Shown: positions 22,586 to 36,600 of the stretch, piece by piece
How the letters are laid out: each line of letters starts with the position of its first letter
How positions within the stretch are numbered: the stretch's first letter is position 1
Assembly (NCBI GenBank): GCA_033964015.1
Contig: CM066922.1
Coordinates: forward strand, 20,198,507 to 20,262,506
Length of the DNA stretch: 64,000 bases
DNA from: Scolanthus callimorphus
Taxonomy: Eukaryota > Cnidaria > Anthozoa > Actiniaria > Edwardsiidae
Direction: 5' to 3'
Program-made: the position numbers and the translations under genes
The notes under the pieces: generated by a model
Told to the model about the DNA's origin: nothing
The model's database searches: none
The model's input: only the letters and a program-made list of their open reading frames with translations

Positions 22586-23187
22586 TTACTTGGCTTGTGA
22601 TTGGCTGACGGGGAAGCCATTCAGCAGCAACTTGTATATCTCTCGTTTACGATTGGCTAGGTGTATGTGGTCATCTGAAATTCGCTCTTAACAAAACGTC
22701 CGCTTACGTAACCTGAATTCTGAGAAATCATTCGTTCTCTCGCACACGTTATTTATTCTAGGAGCTTTATTTCATTGATAGGATATAATGCATAACATCT
22801 TTATAGAGTCAGTTCAATGCACGAATATCCATAAAATAAAACGTTTGTTTATAGGCTTAGATTTTCACGACACGAAATTTATAGAGGTCTGCTAATTTAC
22901 GAGAGGTTATTTAGGTGTTGGACATATTTTCGCTAAAGCTGACAAAATTAAACGGCCAACTAATATAATACTGCCAGGGCTTGAGGACAATCTACTGGAA
23001 ACGAAATTACAGTCGTTAGTCAGTAGTCCTCGAGCCCTTGCAATGGACGGTTCCAGCTATACGCGCACACAGCAGCCTGCAACAGGAGCCTTAATAATCT
23101 ACTTTACTAGGGCTAACCGTATACACAGGAATAGAAGAGTCTAATTTAAACTGTGGATTTTGAAAACAGATTCATTTGCTACTTTGC

Positions 23188-23825
23188 TTCGGACGTCCAC
23201 CACAAGCAAGGTGATGGAGGCTCCTATTGATGGGCTCCCTGTGCTTCGGACACCCGACACTGGGTAATGGAGACGCCTGTTGATGGGCTCCCTGTGCTTC
23301 GGACGTCCACCAATAGGCAATGGAGACGCCTGTTGATGGGCTCCCTGTGCTTCGGACGTCCACCAATAGGTGATGGAGGCTCCTGTTGATGGACTCCCTG
23401 TGCATCGGACGCCCACCAATAGGTGATAGAGCATCCTATTGATGGGCTCCCTGTGCTTCGGACGTCCACCAATAGGTGATGGAGGCACCTGTTGATGGGC
23501 TCCCTGTGCTTCGGACGTCCACCAATAGGTGATGGAGGCACCTGTTGATGGGCTCCCTGTGCATCGGACGCCCACCAATAGGTGATAGAGGATCCTATTG
23601 ATGGGCTCCCTGTGCATCGGACGCCCACCAATAGGTGATGGAGGCTCATTCTGATGGGCTCCATGTGCTTCAGACGCCCACCAATAGTTGATAGAGGATC
23701 CTATTGATGGGCTCCCTGTGCTTCGGACTCCCACTAATAGGTGATGGAGGCTCATGTTGACGGGCTCCCTGTGCTTCGGACGCCCACCACAAGCAAGGTG
23801 ATAAGGCTCCTGTTGATAGGCTTTG
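23188..23825. repeat. 53-bp minisatellite, about 12 copies
   Basis: The unit contains GATGGGCTCCCTGTGCTTCG followed by GACGTCCACCAATAGGTGATGG; start-to-start distance is 53 bp (23229, 23282, 23335). The minus strand stays open in two frames for up to 204 codons purely because of the repeat. Intergenic. Confidence 0.95.
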
Positions 23826-23868
23826 CTTCCTCTTTGGAATGAACACCACTACTAGAATTATGCGCACA

Positions 23869-24042
23869 TAGAGCAGATTTCGTATGACTGTGAAAAGTGC
23901 CGCGACACGGCGCGGCATTGTCGCGGTCGCGGCACGGAACCTGGCCTGCTGTAGATACCGAATGATATCGCGACGTCGCGGCACGCTCGCGGCGCGGCAC
24001 AACTTTGTCGCGGCTTTTCACAGTCATACGAAATCTGCTCTA
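23869..24042. mobile_element. TA-flanked MITE, 'GAGCAGATTTCGTATGAC' family, copy 2
   Basis: Same inverted ends as 19810-19991 and also TA on both sides. The interior is CG-rich (GCCGCGACACGGCGCGGC). Confidence 0.88.
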
Positions 24043-24449
24043 TTAGGCACTTCACGAAATATACTACACACTATTGCTATATGCGTTTTTAGCGTGGACA
24101 GAACAATTTTCCGAGTTGTTCGATGCGAGACGGAAAAGAAAGATGTTCCCAAAATGCTGTGATTTGATTGGTGGAGACTAGCGTTTTGGCGCGTGCTAAT
24201 CAAAATGCTGTGATTTGATCTCGTTTGGGCACGTGCTATTTCAAAACGCCATAGCAACGTCTCGTTTGCCCCATAGAAACGTAGCGTTCCGTGCCTTCGG
24301 GACACAACTTTGCAGCACCCAAAACACCAACAAAAATAATTGGTGTCCACGCTTAATCGCAGAGATGTAATCGCAATATAGAAGTACCGGCATTCAGCGC
24401 GCGTATTCATTTTAGGTGGAGCCGGCGTTTGTCCTAGGCCTTATTAAGG

Positions 24450-24680
24450 GGGCTCTTTCGTCCACCGTGGACATAAAATAAGTAAAATTGTAACCTTGAA
24501 AACACATGTCCGTAGTAATCAAAATAATCCTCCAGATTAATAAAAACGTTTCAATTGTTAGACAAATGGAATTCTAGGTTGTTTTGACCTGTTATCTAGA
24601 GGATGGAATTGGAATCTTGCGATTTGAATTATTTTCTTGTCAGAGAAGTGACCAGCAATCGTGCGAGAGCCCCTTTAAAA
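24450..24680. mobile_element. MITE, 'GGGGCTCTCGCACG' family, copy 2
   Basis: Aligns with 40083-40336 over most of its length (CCACCGTGGACATAAAATAA, GACCTGTTATCTAGAGGATG) and ends GTGCGAGAGCCCC. Its ends match the copy at 14354-14591. Intergenic. Confidence 0.8.
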
Positions 24681-24920
24681 ACCTTTTAAGACTTTAGTAG
24701 TACGTTGGTATGGTTTTACCGAGTTAATGCATGCATTTCCTCCCGTATTCACTTTCGGGAGGCCACTAATGACACCGATTTAGGGGAAGTTATGTCTAAC
24801 TAGGCATCGCTTATCTTTGTTTTACAGATATTGTATATAAAGATAGTTTTATTTTTTGAAAACATCAAATAAATTATTCAACAATGCAAAAGAAACCTTT
24901 GTATTAATTCTAATATACGG

Positions 24921-25398
24921 GCCAGGCGCCCGTTTCTCGAAACGCCCGAGAATTCTCGGGCCCGAGAACTTTGTTTTGAAATTTTTATGGATTTATCAAA
25001 ACGTTTTTCGTTTTCTTTTTTACCCTGCTTATTTGAATAGTCTATAACTCCCTTTTCGTAGTTATTTATATTCTATAGCATTAATAGAATTACGTTAGTT
25101 TAAACCGAACTTCTCGGGCACCCGAAAAACTGGGTGAAAAACAATGGAAAGTTTTCGGGAGCAACTGACCTCCCGAGACTTTTCGGGTGATTTTACTTCG
25201 ATTTAGGGTTTTGAATGAAATCGAAAATTTCTTTTTTGAGACGTAAACAGTATACATATTCACGGAAAGGAAGTTGTAGTCTATTTAAATCATCAGGGTA
25301 GAAAAGAAAACGAAAAACTTGGGGATCAAACTATTAACATTTGAAAACAAACTTTTCGGGCCCGAGAATTCTCGGGCGTTTCGAGAAACGGCCCCCAG
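24921..25398. mobile_element. Foldback element with 'CCCGAGAATTCTCGGG' ends
   Basis: CGTTTCTCGAAACGCCCGAG then AATTCTCGGGCCCGAGAA on the left is repeated inverted on the right at about 25355-25396. The middle carries further CTCGGGCACCCGAAAAA / CCCGAGACTTTTCGGG pairs. No coding potential. Confidence 0.85.
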
Positions 25399-25502
25399 GA
25401 GCGTAGTTCGGTGGTACTTTACCCAAACGACCCAAACATGTTAGCTAACTCATTTCTATGCCGCGTGGAGATACAAATGATTATCTTCAAGTGTTGAACA
25501 TT

Positions 25503-25754
25503 TAGAGCGGATTTCACATGACTGTCAAGACTTGTTATGTAATTGCGATTGCTTTGCGTTCTCATTGGCTACTCGTTTTTCTCGGCCAATCAAATTCTGT
25601 AGTAAATATAATTGTGTAATTACTTAGTAATTGGTTCGGCTTGCAATTGGCTGAGAAAAAAGCCATTTAGGAGTAAGTCGTGATTTCTCTCGATTCTGAT
25701 TGGCTAGTGATTGCTCAATTGCAATTGTTTTCACGACAGTCATGTGAAAATCTC
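25503..25754. mobile_element. TA-flanked MITE, 'GAGCGGATTTCACATGAC' family, copy 1
   Basis: The left end is GAGCGGATTTCACATGACTG and the right part GACAGTCATGTGAAAATCTC, slightly decayed. The interior has several ATTGG/CCAAT motifs. The closest relative is 36499-36738. Confidence 0.75.
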
Positions 25755-26129
25755 ACGAGTCAGCAACCGTTTCCAATTTTCATTTGCACTCTAACCTTCA
25801 TAACAGCAATTTCGCATCCATTCTCAATCATGAGACAAAAATACAAACAAAGTCGTCATCCACGTTCCCTTTCTCATCAGAGCGTAAAACATGGCATTTT
25901 CACGTCGCAGTTCAGAAGAAAACAATTGAAATGTATTTGAAATGTATTTGTGGACGGAAGGCCTAAACGTATCAAAAAGTGTACGGATTCAGACGAAAAC
26001 GCGTTAGTGTGGACGGGGTCTTTGAGTCCCTTATCACACTAGACGCACTAGGGAACGCAAAGTCTCGATTTTCTTGTGCTTGTGTCTGCGCTTACGTTTA
26101 AGGTGTGAACCACATAAGGCAATCTCATA

Positions 26130-27260
26130 CCCAGAGCCCGTGCATCTTTGAGCCAGCGGCAAGATACAGGGCTCTGGAATAATCAATTTTTTTATACCCA
26201 AAATCTGGGTACTGCCCGCTACTAAAATCATGGATTTATCACACAGTTCTTCAATATGTTATAGGAATTTTTCACATTTTACAGTCGTGGTTATAAAACC
26301 AGCCAAAAAGAGCTTTAAACATGAATTACTGAGATATTTCACTAAGTTTTGAGCAGGTTTTGTTTTAGCAAAACAGCGCGAGTTCTGCGCTGATGATGCT
26401 TGTGTGAAAAATATTTTCTGTTAGATTTCCTCCGAATTCAAATCGCGCGCATGGGCAGTGGAGAGGAATGACGAGCCAATGAAAATCGTCGCATGACTTG
26501 ATTATTCCAGAGCTCCGTATCTTGGCGCTGGCCTAAAAGATACGCGGGCTTTGGGAACGAGATTGCACATAAGGGAATGGATATCCTGGCGCATGCGCCC
26601 TAGTGTGAAAAGGTCCATTCTCGAACCCAGAGCTCCCCGGCTCGTCTCCTCGCAGGGCTCTGGTGACATCCATTTGAGAACCTTTGCTGATTGGATGGTT
26701 TTGAACGTTGGTGCATCCGCAGAAAGATCTTTCTCAACGGCTCTGATCACATGAATCTCGCGCATGCGTCAATGGCTGTCACCAGAGCCACCCCATTCTC
26801 GAACCCAGAGCTCCCCGGCTTGTCTACTCGTAGGGAGGCTCTGGTCGACTCTGGGGACATCCATTTCAGGGCCGTGGCAATCTCGTACCAAGAGCCCGTC
26901 ATCATTTGGCCAGCGGCAAGATTCAGGGCTCTGGGGAAATCCGATTTGTGAGCATGCGTGGTAGCATGGTCAAAAACGTAACGAACTTTCATACAACCTT
27001 CAAACCGGAAGCCCAGAATCTGGGTTTTAAAAAAATCGATTCCCCCAGAGCCCTGAATCTTGCCGCTGGCCAAAAGATGACGGGCTCTGGGTACGAAATT
27101 GGGGCCGTCGCTGATTGGTTGATTTTGATCGTTGGAGCATGCGCTTAAAGGTCTTTCTCTAAGCGGCTCTGTATTAAATCTCGCGCATGCGTCAGTGGGC
27201 ATCATCAGAGCCTCCCCCGCGAGGTAACGAGCCGGGGAGCCCTGGGTAAGAGAATGAAAC
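26130..27260. repeat. Cluster of 'CCCAGAGCTCCCCGGCTCG' MITEs, nested and rearranged
   Basis: Repeated blocks include CATTCTCGAACCCAGAGCTC (near 26617 and 26797), GGCCAGCGGCAAGATTCAGG or its inverse (near 26915 and 27050) and GAGCCGGGGAGCCCTGGG (near 27230). All belong to the family nested at 1573-1794. The ORFs across it are shadows of the repeats. It is the last stretch before the 3' end of the minus-strand acidic gene. Confidence 0.7.
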
Positions 27261-27663
27261 AGTTCCTTCGTGTTCCCGTGGCCAGGGACCGAGCTTTTTC
27301 AAACTGCACAATAAATGGGTTTTAAAATATGTTTTATTCGCTTCAATATTATTTACAGGTTTGTTCCGCTTCGAGTTAAATAACATTCTTATCTGGGGTC
27401 ATTGTGAAAACTGTTAAAATTGTTCATAAAAATGTAAAGTTCCGTTAACCGTGCTCTTCCAGTCAGATAGAGTCTATGATTTGCCTGTTCTGTTCCGAAT
27501 TTTATAAAATCGTACTTGGTTTTGGTCGCTGATCAAGTGGAATGGAATAGTGGAAAAGACCCTTCAGGAACACAAAATCAATGATTATAGCTTTAAAAAT
27601 GTTACTTGAAATTGGGAAAGAGTTTATAGTAAGGTTTGTTGCAAAAGGTAATAATGTAAAAAT

Positions 27664-30600
27664 TCAGTCTTCCTCATTCTCCTCGGGAGGAGCGACGTCT
27701 AGTCCTTCCTCTCCCTCCTCGGGAGGAGCGACGTCTTGTCCTTCCTCTCCCTCCTCGGGAGGAGCGACGTCTTGTCCTTCCTCTCCCTCCTCGGGAGGAG
27801 CGACGTCTAGTCCTTCCTTTCTCTCGTCGGGAGGAGAGAGATCTTCTTCCTCTTCCTCCTCTGGAGGAGCGACATCTAGTTCTTCTTCTCCCTCCGGTTC
27901 CTCCCATATCTGCCATTCATCGTCGGGATCGACCTGCAGCAGAAATAACAGCAATACATTACACAAGGATTACGTGATTTAATAATGTTTATCCTAAAAA
28001 AAAAGAGTTATTCGGACAAACAGCCATATGTGCGACCTTGCGCAGAAGAGGGGCACAGCAACACAAGAGAATGAACGATGAACAATGCGCGCATTGCTTC
28101 CTCTAGTTTTGTTGCATTCCTCCGGCATTTCTAAAGTAAAGAGAGAGCGCACGCTTAGGCTGGAATCGTCGAGCCATGATCTAAGCCTATTGGATGGATA
28201 CCCTCAGTGCAAAACAATAGAGGGCCATACAATAGAACGAGGAAACAATGGAATTCTTTGTTCTGCCTATCCAATCACACAAATCTTCCGAGAAGCTGTA
28301 TCACTCCTGGAATTCTCCATTACATTCTTCCAGCTACCACATTTACCAGTATCAGAAACATATAAGTGAGTTACTTATATGTTTCTGCCAGTATACAACG
28401 GGTGCTTTTTTAAGATTGAGCCCCCAAAAGCGCACACAGCATTGGCAAATGAGGAAAGCTTAAAGCTCTTCTCCTCAGGACAGCGCACTCGCATAGCTGC
28501 TATCTTTTTCATTGCCCGACAAACTTCTCTGCCGACATTTCATTGCCGACAAACTTCTCTGCCGACATTTCATTGCCGAAAAATTTCTCTGCCGACATTT
28601 CATTGCCAACAAACCTCTCGTTTATCCTCACCTCTTCAGTTGTCGCCTCTTCAAATGGGAGCTGTTCTGTCGCCACCGTAGATGTCGCCACCTCAGACGT
28701 CGCCACGTCGGGCACGTGCTGCTCCGCCAGTGTTGGTCTCACTTCCTTCGCTCCTGACTCCTCGCTCTCCATGTCATATTTAAAGTGCTTCTGAATCAGG
28801 CGGCCAAGCTTGGAATTCGCCTTGCGACCCAGCGGGTTAATGGAAACCTGGGGTACGGGTAATGATGGAGGGCCTCTTCGCAGAGTTTTAACATCTACGG
28901 ACTTGTCTAACTCAGCTTCTGGTTCTTTGAATGATTGCATGGCGTCGATATCCATCTCCAGCTTGTCTGTTAGATCCTGGAAAATCTATTTTGGGATAAA
29001 ATGTCCCTGGAAAGTCACCTTTTTTATCTTCCCCCTTGGAGTTTCCAAGCGCCAGACACACCCCTCCCGTGGAATTTCCAGAGTCCAATACCCGACCTCC
29101 CCTGTAAAATTTCCGTTGGTTCTCAACCCCCCGGTGCGGTTTAAAAATGTAATCACCCAATGTGCAATGATGCTCTTTCCCCTAGATCCTTCACATATGG
29201 CTAAACTATGGTGTCTTTCTGTACATCCTTGTTCAAAGACACGGGAGATATTTATACGGAGGACACTATAGTGCACCATATATGAAGGATCTACCCTTTC
29301 CTCGGGCCAAAGAGAGCCCAAGCACACAATCATGCAGCAAATTATCACTCTGCTTCACAACAGACAAAACCTTGCCGACAAATTTCTCTGCCGACATTTC
29401 ATTGCCGACAAACTTCTCTGCCGACATTTCATTGCCGACAAACTTCTCTGCCGACATTTCATTGCCGACAAATTCCTCTGCCGACATTTCATTGCCGAAA
29501 CATTTCTCTGCCGACATTTCATTGCCAACAAACTTCTCGTTTATCCTCACCTCTTCAGTTGTCGCCTCTTCAAATGGGAGCTGCTCTGTCACCACCTCAG
29601 TTGTCGCCACGTCGGGCACGAGCTGCTCCGCCAGTGTTGGTCTCGATTCCTTCGCTCCCGACTCCTCGCTCTTCATGTCATATTTAAAGTGCTTCTGAAT
29701 CAGGCGGCCAAGCTTGGAATTCGCCTTGCGTCCCAGCGGGTTAATAGAAACCTGGGGTACGGGTAATGATGGAGGGCCTCTTCGCAGAGTTTTAACATCT
29801 ACGGACTTGTCTAACTCGACTTTTGGTTCTTTGAATGATTGCATGGCGTCGATTCCCATCGCCGGCTTATCCGTTGGCTCGGTCACATCTCTTCTTTCGG
29901 CAGCAACCCGAGCACCGTGTTCAATGTGGCTTGCTATAACGTCCTCCAGCGAACCTCCAGCCTCCGTGTGTTCACCTTCCGACGGGTCTTCAAAATCCGG
30001 TTGAATTATTGGTTCAAATGTTATCTTATCTAACTCCCTCCGATAAATAGCAGCTTGAGCTTCGTTCTGAAGACGATCTATTAGATCATCACAAATAAAA
30101 TAATCAGAAATAAATAATACATAAATAAATAATTAATTAATAAAACAGATTACAATTCTAGGATTTGCATTGTCTCGTCCCCAGGCTACCCCTTGCCGCC
30201 AGCGGCGGGGAGAACAGACAGCTCCGTTCGCTGTTGTTATGCAGATTTTTTCAATTGTCTTCATTTCACAGGCCAGTGAATCTTGACGCATGTCAACTGC
30301 GTTTTGCCGCGGTGTCGCTTGACCCCCAGCAATTCAACAAAGGATGACCAGGGCTTGCCTCCTCAGCCAAACATTTCTAGCTACGGCCTTGCTCGTGCAT
30401 TCAATATGGCGGCCACTCTTCAAGCTGACTACCGGATCAAGCGATGTATTGTTAAAGGGGCTGTGTCACGGTTGTTTCAACAAAATTGTATGAAATTAGA
30501 CCAGTGATCTACAGAAACAACTCAGAATCCTACATTATACTATTATTTAGTGTTATAAAGAAAAAGGAACTGAAACTTGCATTATATAGGCATTATTTTA

Positions 30601-33600
30601 CGCAAGTTTATAGCTTTCGCTATCAAATTTCCAAGTTTGAAAACTGTTCAGCCTGAACATAAATCAAAAATGTCATTTCATTATCAATTCCATCCGCTCG
30701 ATAACACATGAAAATACTCCAAATTTGTGCTTATCTAGCCGCTGAAAGGTTGTTTAACAAATCTAGATGATTATTTTGCTCATTTCGTTTGAATTTGACT
30801 ACATTTGGCAACCTAAATTTACCTCAAATTCGTGACACTGCCCGTTTAAACAAACATTTGGTATAAGCAGGGTGATGCGTTGGCGATTTATCCTAAAACC
30901 CAGTGTTCATGATTCAGTTTTGGTGCACATATTTGCTCTCATAACGCAACGCGGGCTAAAACAGCCAGTTGTGACAGTGCAACCTTTTCCAAAATAGTTG
31001 TATGTCCCTGAGGGATCATCTTATACCTTTTTCTTCGTTGTTTTGCTCTGATCTTTGTTCAACAACCGGCTCGTAAGTGCCTTGGATAGGTACCACCTCA
31101 CTTCTTGCCTCTTTTTGAACTCTTGACTCTTCGATATCTTGACCGGGTGCGCGTACTCGTCGTGTAATTAAAGCCTCGAAGGTAGCATCTGTAGGGACCG
31201 CACCCACGGTTGGCCTTTTATCCTTGTCTCCATCGCCTGCTGGTTCGTCGTCGAAGTGGAGCTCGTCCTTTATAGCATTTTGCCTTCTGGCGACACGCCG
31301 TCCACGATCGCGATTTTCTGCAACAAGGGCCTCGATCACATCCTTAGGCACTACATCCACCGTCGGCCTCTCTTCCTGGCCTCCCAAGCCTCCGTGTTCT
31401 GCAAAGTTCAGTTCTTGAGCTAAGTTGTTATGCTTCTGTCAAATTTAATTTGCATTTTCTTTTTATGTAAACAGTCTAGTTTATTTAGTAGAACGACCAT
31501 TTCTGACACACAGTGTGCTCTTCGATTTAGGTTAACAGTTTCCGCACTGAATGTAAAAAAGAACAAGGATAAAAATCGGGAAAAGTGATTGTGTGAGAAA
31601 AAGGTATAGCGTTCACGCCATTTGGTCGCCCGCAAAACATTTCATAAACGCGAATTTTCCGTCACATTTCGCTACTAGTAGGCTATAACTTATAACCTAT
31701 TAGTAGCTCAACCAATCAGAACGGAGCATTGAGGAGAGAACACTGATGTGATTTGACTAGCCGCCGATATTTACGTCGCATTCGGCGACTAAATTGTTAA
31801 ATGTGACCATAACTTGTTTAATTGTGACAAGCCAGTACATATTCACGCGTCGAATGCAATGAGCCGTTCCATTTCTTTTTATGTAAACAGTCTAGTTTAT
31901 TTAGTAGAACGACCATTTCTGACACACAGTGTGCTCTTCGATTTAGGTTAACAGTTTCCGCACTGAATGTAAAAAAGAACAAGGATAAAAATCGGGAAAA
32001 GTGATTGTGTGAGAAAAAGGTATAGCGTTCACGCCATTTGGTCGCCCGCAAAACATTTCATAAACGCGAATTTTCCGTCACATTTCGCTACTAGTAGGCT
32101 ATAACTTATAACCTATTAGTAGCTCAACCAATCAGAACGGAGCATTGAGGAGAGAACACTGATGTGATTTGACTAGCCGCCGATATTTACGTCGCATTCG
32201 GCGACCAAATTGTTAAATGTGACCATAACTTGTTTAATTGTGACAAGCCAGTACATATTCACGCGTCGAATGCAATGAGCCGTTCCATTTCTTTTTATGT
32301 AAACAGTCTAGTTTATTTAGTAGAACGACCATTTCTGACACACAGTGTGCTCTTCGATTTAGGTTAACAGTTTCCGCACTGAATGTAAAAAAGAACAAGG
32401 ATAAAAATCGGGAAAAGTGATTGTGTGAGAAAAAGGTATAGCGTTCACGCCATTTGGTCGCCCGCAAAACATTTCATAAACGCGAATTTTCCGTCACATT
32501 TCGCTACTAGTAGGCTATAACTTATAACCTATTAGTAGCTCAACCAATCAGAACGGAGCATTGAGGAGAGAACACTGATGTGATTTGACTAGCCGCCGAT
32601 ATTTACGTCGCATTCGGCGACTAAATTGTTAAATGTGACCATAACTTGTTTAATTGTGACAAGCCAGTACATATTCACGCGTCGAATGCAATGAGCCGTT
32701 CCATTTCTTTTTATGTAAACAGTCTAGTTTATTTAGTAGAACGACCATTTCTGACACACAGTGTGCTCTTCGATTTAGGTTAACAGTTTCCGCACTGAAT
32801 GTAAAAAAGAACAAGGATAAAAATCGGGAAAAGTGATTGTGTGAGAAAAAGGTATAGCGTTCACGCCATTTGGTCGCCGGCAAAACATTTCATAAACGCG
32901 AATTTTCCGTCACATTTCGCTACTAGTAGGCTATAACTTATAACCTATTAGTAGCTCAACCAATCAGAACGGAGCATTGAGGAGAGAACACTGATGTGAT
33001 TTGACTAGCCGCCGATATTTACGTCGCATTCGGCGACTAAATTGTTAAATGTGACCATAACTTGTTTAATTGTGACAAGCCAGTACATATTCACGCGTCG
33101 AATGCAATGAGCCGTTCCATTTCTTTTTATGTAAACAGTCTAGTTTATTTAGTAGAACGACCATTTCTGACACACAGTGTGCTCTTCGATTTAGGTTAAC
33201 AGTTTCCGCACTGAATGTAAAAAAGAACAAGGATAAAAATCGGGAAAAGTGATTGTGTGAGAAAAAGGTATAGCGTTCACGCCATTTGGTCGCCCGCAAA
33301 ACATTTCATAAACGCGAATTTTCCGTCACATTTCGCTACTAGTAGGCTATAACTTATAACCTATTAGTAGCTCAACCAATCAGAACGGAGCATTGAGGAG
33401 AGAACACTGATGTGATTTGACTAGCCGCCGATATTTACGTCGCATTCGGCGACTAAATTGTTAAATGTGACCATAACTTGTTTAATTGTGACAAGCCAGT
33501 ACATATTCACGCGTCGAATGCAATGAGCCGTTCCATTTCTTTTTATGTAAACAGTCTAGTTTATTTAGTAGAACGACCATTTCTGACACACAGTGTGCTC

Positions 33601-36600
33601 TTCGATTTAGGTTAACAGTTTCCGCACTGAATGTAAAAAAGAACAAGGATAAAAATCGGGAAAAGTGATTGTGTGAGAAAAAGGTATAGCGTTCACGCCA
33701 TTTGGTCGCCCGCAAACATTTCATAAACGCGAATTTTCCGTCACATTTCGCTACTAGTAGGCTATAACTTATAACCTATTAGTAGCTCAACCAATCAGAA
33801 CGGAGCATTGAGGAGAGAACACTGATGTGATTTGACTAGCCGCCGATATTTACGTCGCATTCGGCGACTAAATTGTTAAATGTGACCATAACTTGTTTAA
33901 TTGTGACAAGCCAGTACATATTCACGCGTCGAATGCAATGAGCCGTTCCATTTCTTTTTATGTAAACAGTCTAGTTTATTTAGTAGAACGACCATTTCTG
34001 ACACACAGTGTGCTCTTCGATTTAGGTTAACAGTTTCCGCACTGAATGTAAAAAAGAACAAGGATAAAAATCGGGAAAAGTGATTGTGTGAGAAAAAGGT
34101 ATAGCGTTCACGCCATTTGGTCGCCCGCAAAACATTTCATAAACGCGAATTTTCCGTCACATTTCGCTACTAGTAGGCTATAACTTATAACCTATTAGTA
34201 GCTCAACCAATCAGAACGGAGCATTGAGGAGAGAACACTGATGTGATTTGACTAGCCGCCGATATTTACGTCGCATTCGGCGACCAAATTGTTAAATGTG
34301 ACCATAACTTGTTTAATTGTGACAAGCCAGTACATATTCACGCGTCGAATGCAATGAGCCGTTCCATTTCTTTTTATGTAAACAGTCTAGTTTATTTAGT
34401 AGAACGACCATTTCTGACACACAGTGTGCTCTTCGATTTAGGTTAACAGTTTCCGCACTGAATGTAAAAAGAACAAGGATAAAAATCGGGAAAAGTGATT
34501 GTGTGAGAAAAAGGTATAGCGTTCACGCCATTTGGTCGCCCGCAAAACATTTCATAAACGCGAATTTTCCGTCACATTTCGCTACTAGTAGGCTATAACT
34601 TATAACCTATTAGTAGCTCAACCAATCAGAACGGAGCATTGAGGAGAGAACACTGATGTGATTTGACTAGCCGCCGATATTTACGTCGCATTCGGCGACT
34701 AAATTGTTAAATGTGACCATAACTTGTTTAATTGTGACAAGCCAGTACATATTCACGCGTCGAATGCAATGAGCCGTTCCATTTCTTTTTATGTAAACAG
34801 TCTAGTTTATTTAGTAGAACGACCATTTCTGACACACAGTGTGCTCTTCGATTTAGGTTAACAGTTTCCGCACTGAATGTAAAAAGAACAAGGATAAAAA
34901 TCGGGAAAAGTGATTGTGTGAGAAAAAGGTATAGCGTTCACGCCATTTGGTCGCCCGCAAAACATTTCATAAACGCGAATTTTCCGTCACATTTCGCTAC
35001 TAGTAGGCTATAACTTATAACCTATTAGTAGCTCAACCAATCAGAACGGAGCATTGAGGAGAGAACACTGATGTGATTTGACTAGCCGCCGATATTTACG
35101 TCGCATTCGGCGACTAAATTGTTAAATGTGACCATAACTTGTTTAATTGTGACAAGCCAGTACATATTCACGCGTCGAATGCAATGAGCCGTTCCATTAA
35201 GTGGTTACCGACATTAACGTATGAACGAAATGTATTTGCCGTAGATCACTGATTTGATAAATTAATTAATTAAGCAGCAACGACATTTATAATGGAACAC
35301 TCAGGGCGTGACTATTTTCTCAAAACAAAACAGGGACACGTAACACTAAAGAATTACTATTCGTATTGGATCGTTCTGCTCTTAATAACTTCGAGAAAAG
35401 TCCAACGAACACTGACGCATTCACTGATATTCAGATATTCTTTTTTCAGAAATTGCTGCATCGTCAAAACTGCCCGAATAATACTACACACGCGCGATTT
35501 TTTTGGCGCCAAAAACCACAGGGAGACCAATGCCCAACATCCTATGGAGATCCCGACAACCGAAGACGTAATTTAGAATCAAAGTCTGAATCACATCTTC
35601 TGATGGTAGGTTCTCCATAGTAAGGTTCTCCTCCTTCCATGGCGTGCTGGTGCCTCAACATGAGTTGTTACACTATGAAAGGTCTTCCTTCTTTGCTTAC
35701 CCAGCCTTAGTCCCTGGCGTTCTGGGTGGGCTTCCTGTGCTCAGAGATAAACCGTGAGGATGCGCGAGCACTGGGCCGAGCTCACCCGCCGAACGCCGAG
35801 TGAAATTTCGCCAAAATCTACCCCGAATTGCCGAAAACTTACCCCGCCTCAAATCCACTTCGTAACATCGAAAATTAACATATTTTTAGCTAAGCGAACC
35901 AAGTTGATCCTTAAAAGCACTAGACAAGCATCTTTAAATGTATTCCATTCGCCGTTGTTTTCTATTTGTGAAACGTTTTGGCGTGGCATCCGCCATCTTG
36001 GATTTGGCGAATTTCACTAGGCATACGGGGAGAGGGTCCCCTGTGACGTCACGTCACACATGTCTTACCAACCACAGGAAGCCCACACAGACCGCCAGGG
36101 ATTAGTCTAGTGCTCACCATCAAGAGGTCCAACCCACTGATTGCCCTTCCGTGCGTCGTCAATAACGGATTCTGTAGGAAAGTTATTATGGTCAATATCC
36201 CCTGGGACAAAGTCGTCGGTGGGATAGAACTCATCGTTGTCCCAGTCGCCGGACCCGGAGCCGGTAGGAACATTTCCTGTGTCATCGAATGGGTCTCCAG
36301 TGGTCTGTCAACAAGAAGGAATTGCTTTTTTATTAGAGTGAGATCCAAATTGTCGTGCCATTTTGACCATTTTTTTTTTCGGGGGGAGGGGGGGGGATAC
36401 TAAGCAGCCAATCCCGTCTGTGTATTATATTTTTTACGAGCGCGCGCGTGGCAGAGTTACTCTGGACCAAGTAATGCCTGGTGCACACTAGCGACATAGA
36501 GCGGATTTCAGATGACCGTCGTGTTTGCAATTGGTTTGCTTTCTCATTGGCTGCTTATTTCTATCAACCAATCAAATTGCGAACTAATTACAATCAAGGG

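Noticed and set aside
23141..23755. A 204-codon minus ORF
   Set aside because: It is the 53-bp minisatellite read through, and two other frames are open as well.
26502..27205. Several 60-150-codon ORFs on both strands
   Set aside because: They arise from inverted copies of the CCCAGAGCTCCCC MITE family and share the same peptide in opposite orientations.
31420..34130. A conserved 77-codon ORF (MRATKWRERYTFF...) repeated every 416 bp
   Set aside because: Conservation follows from near-identity of the whole unit; there is no family match and no frame-specific constraint.
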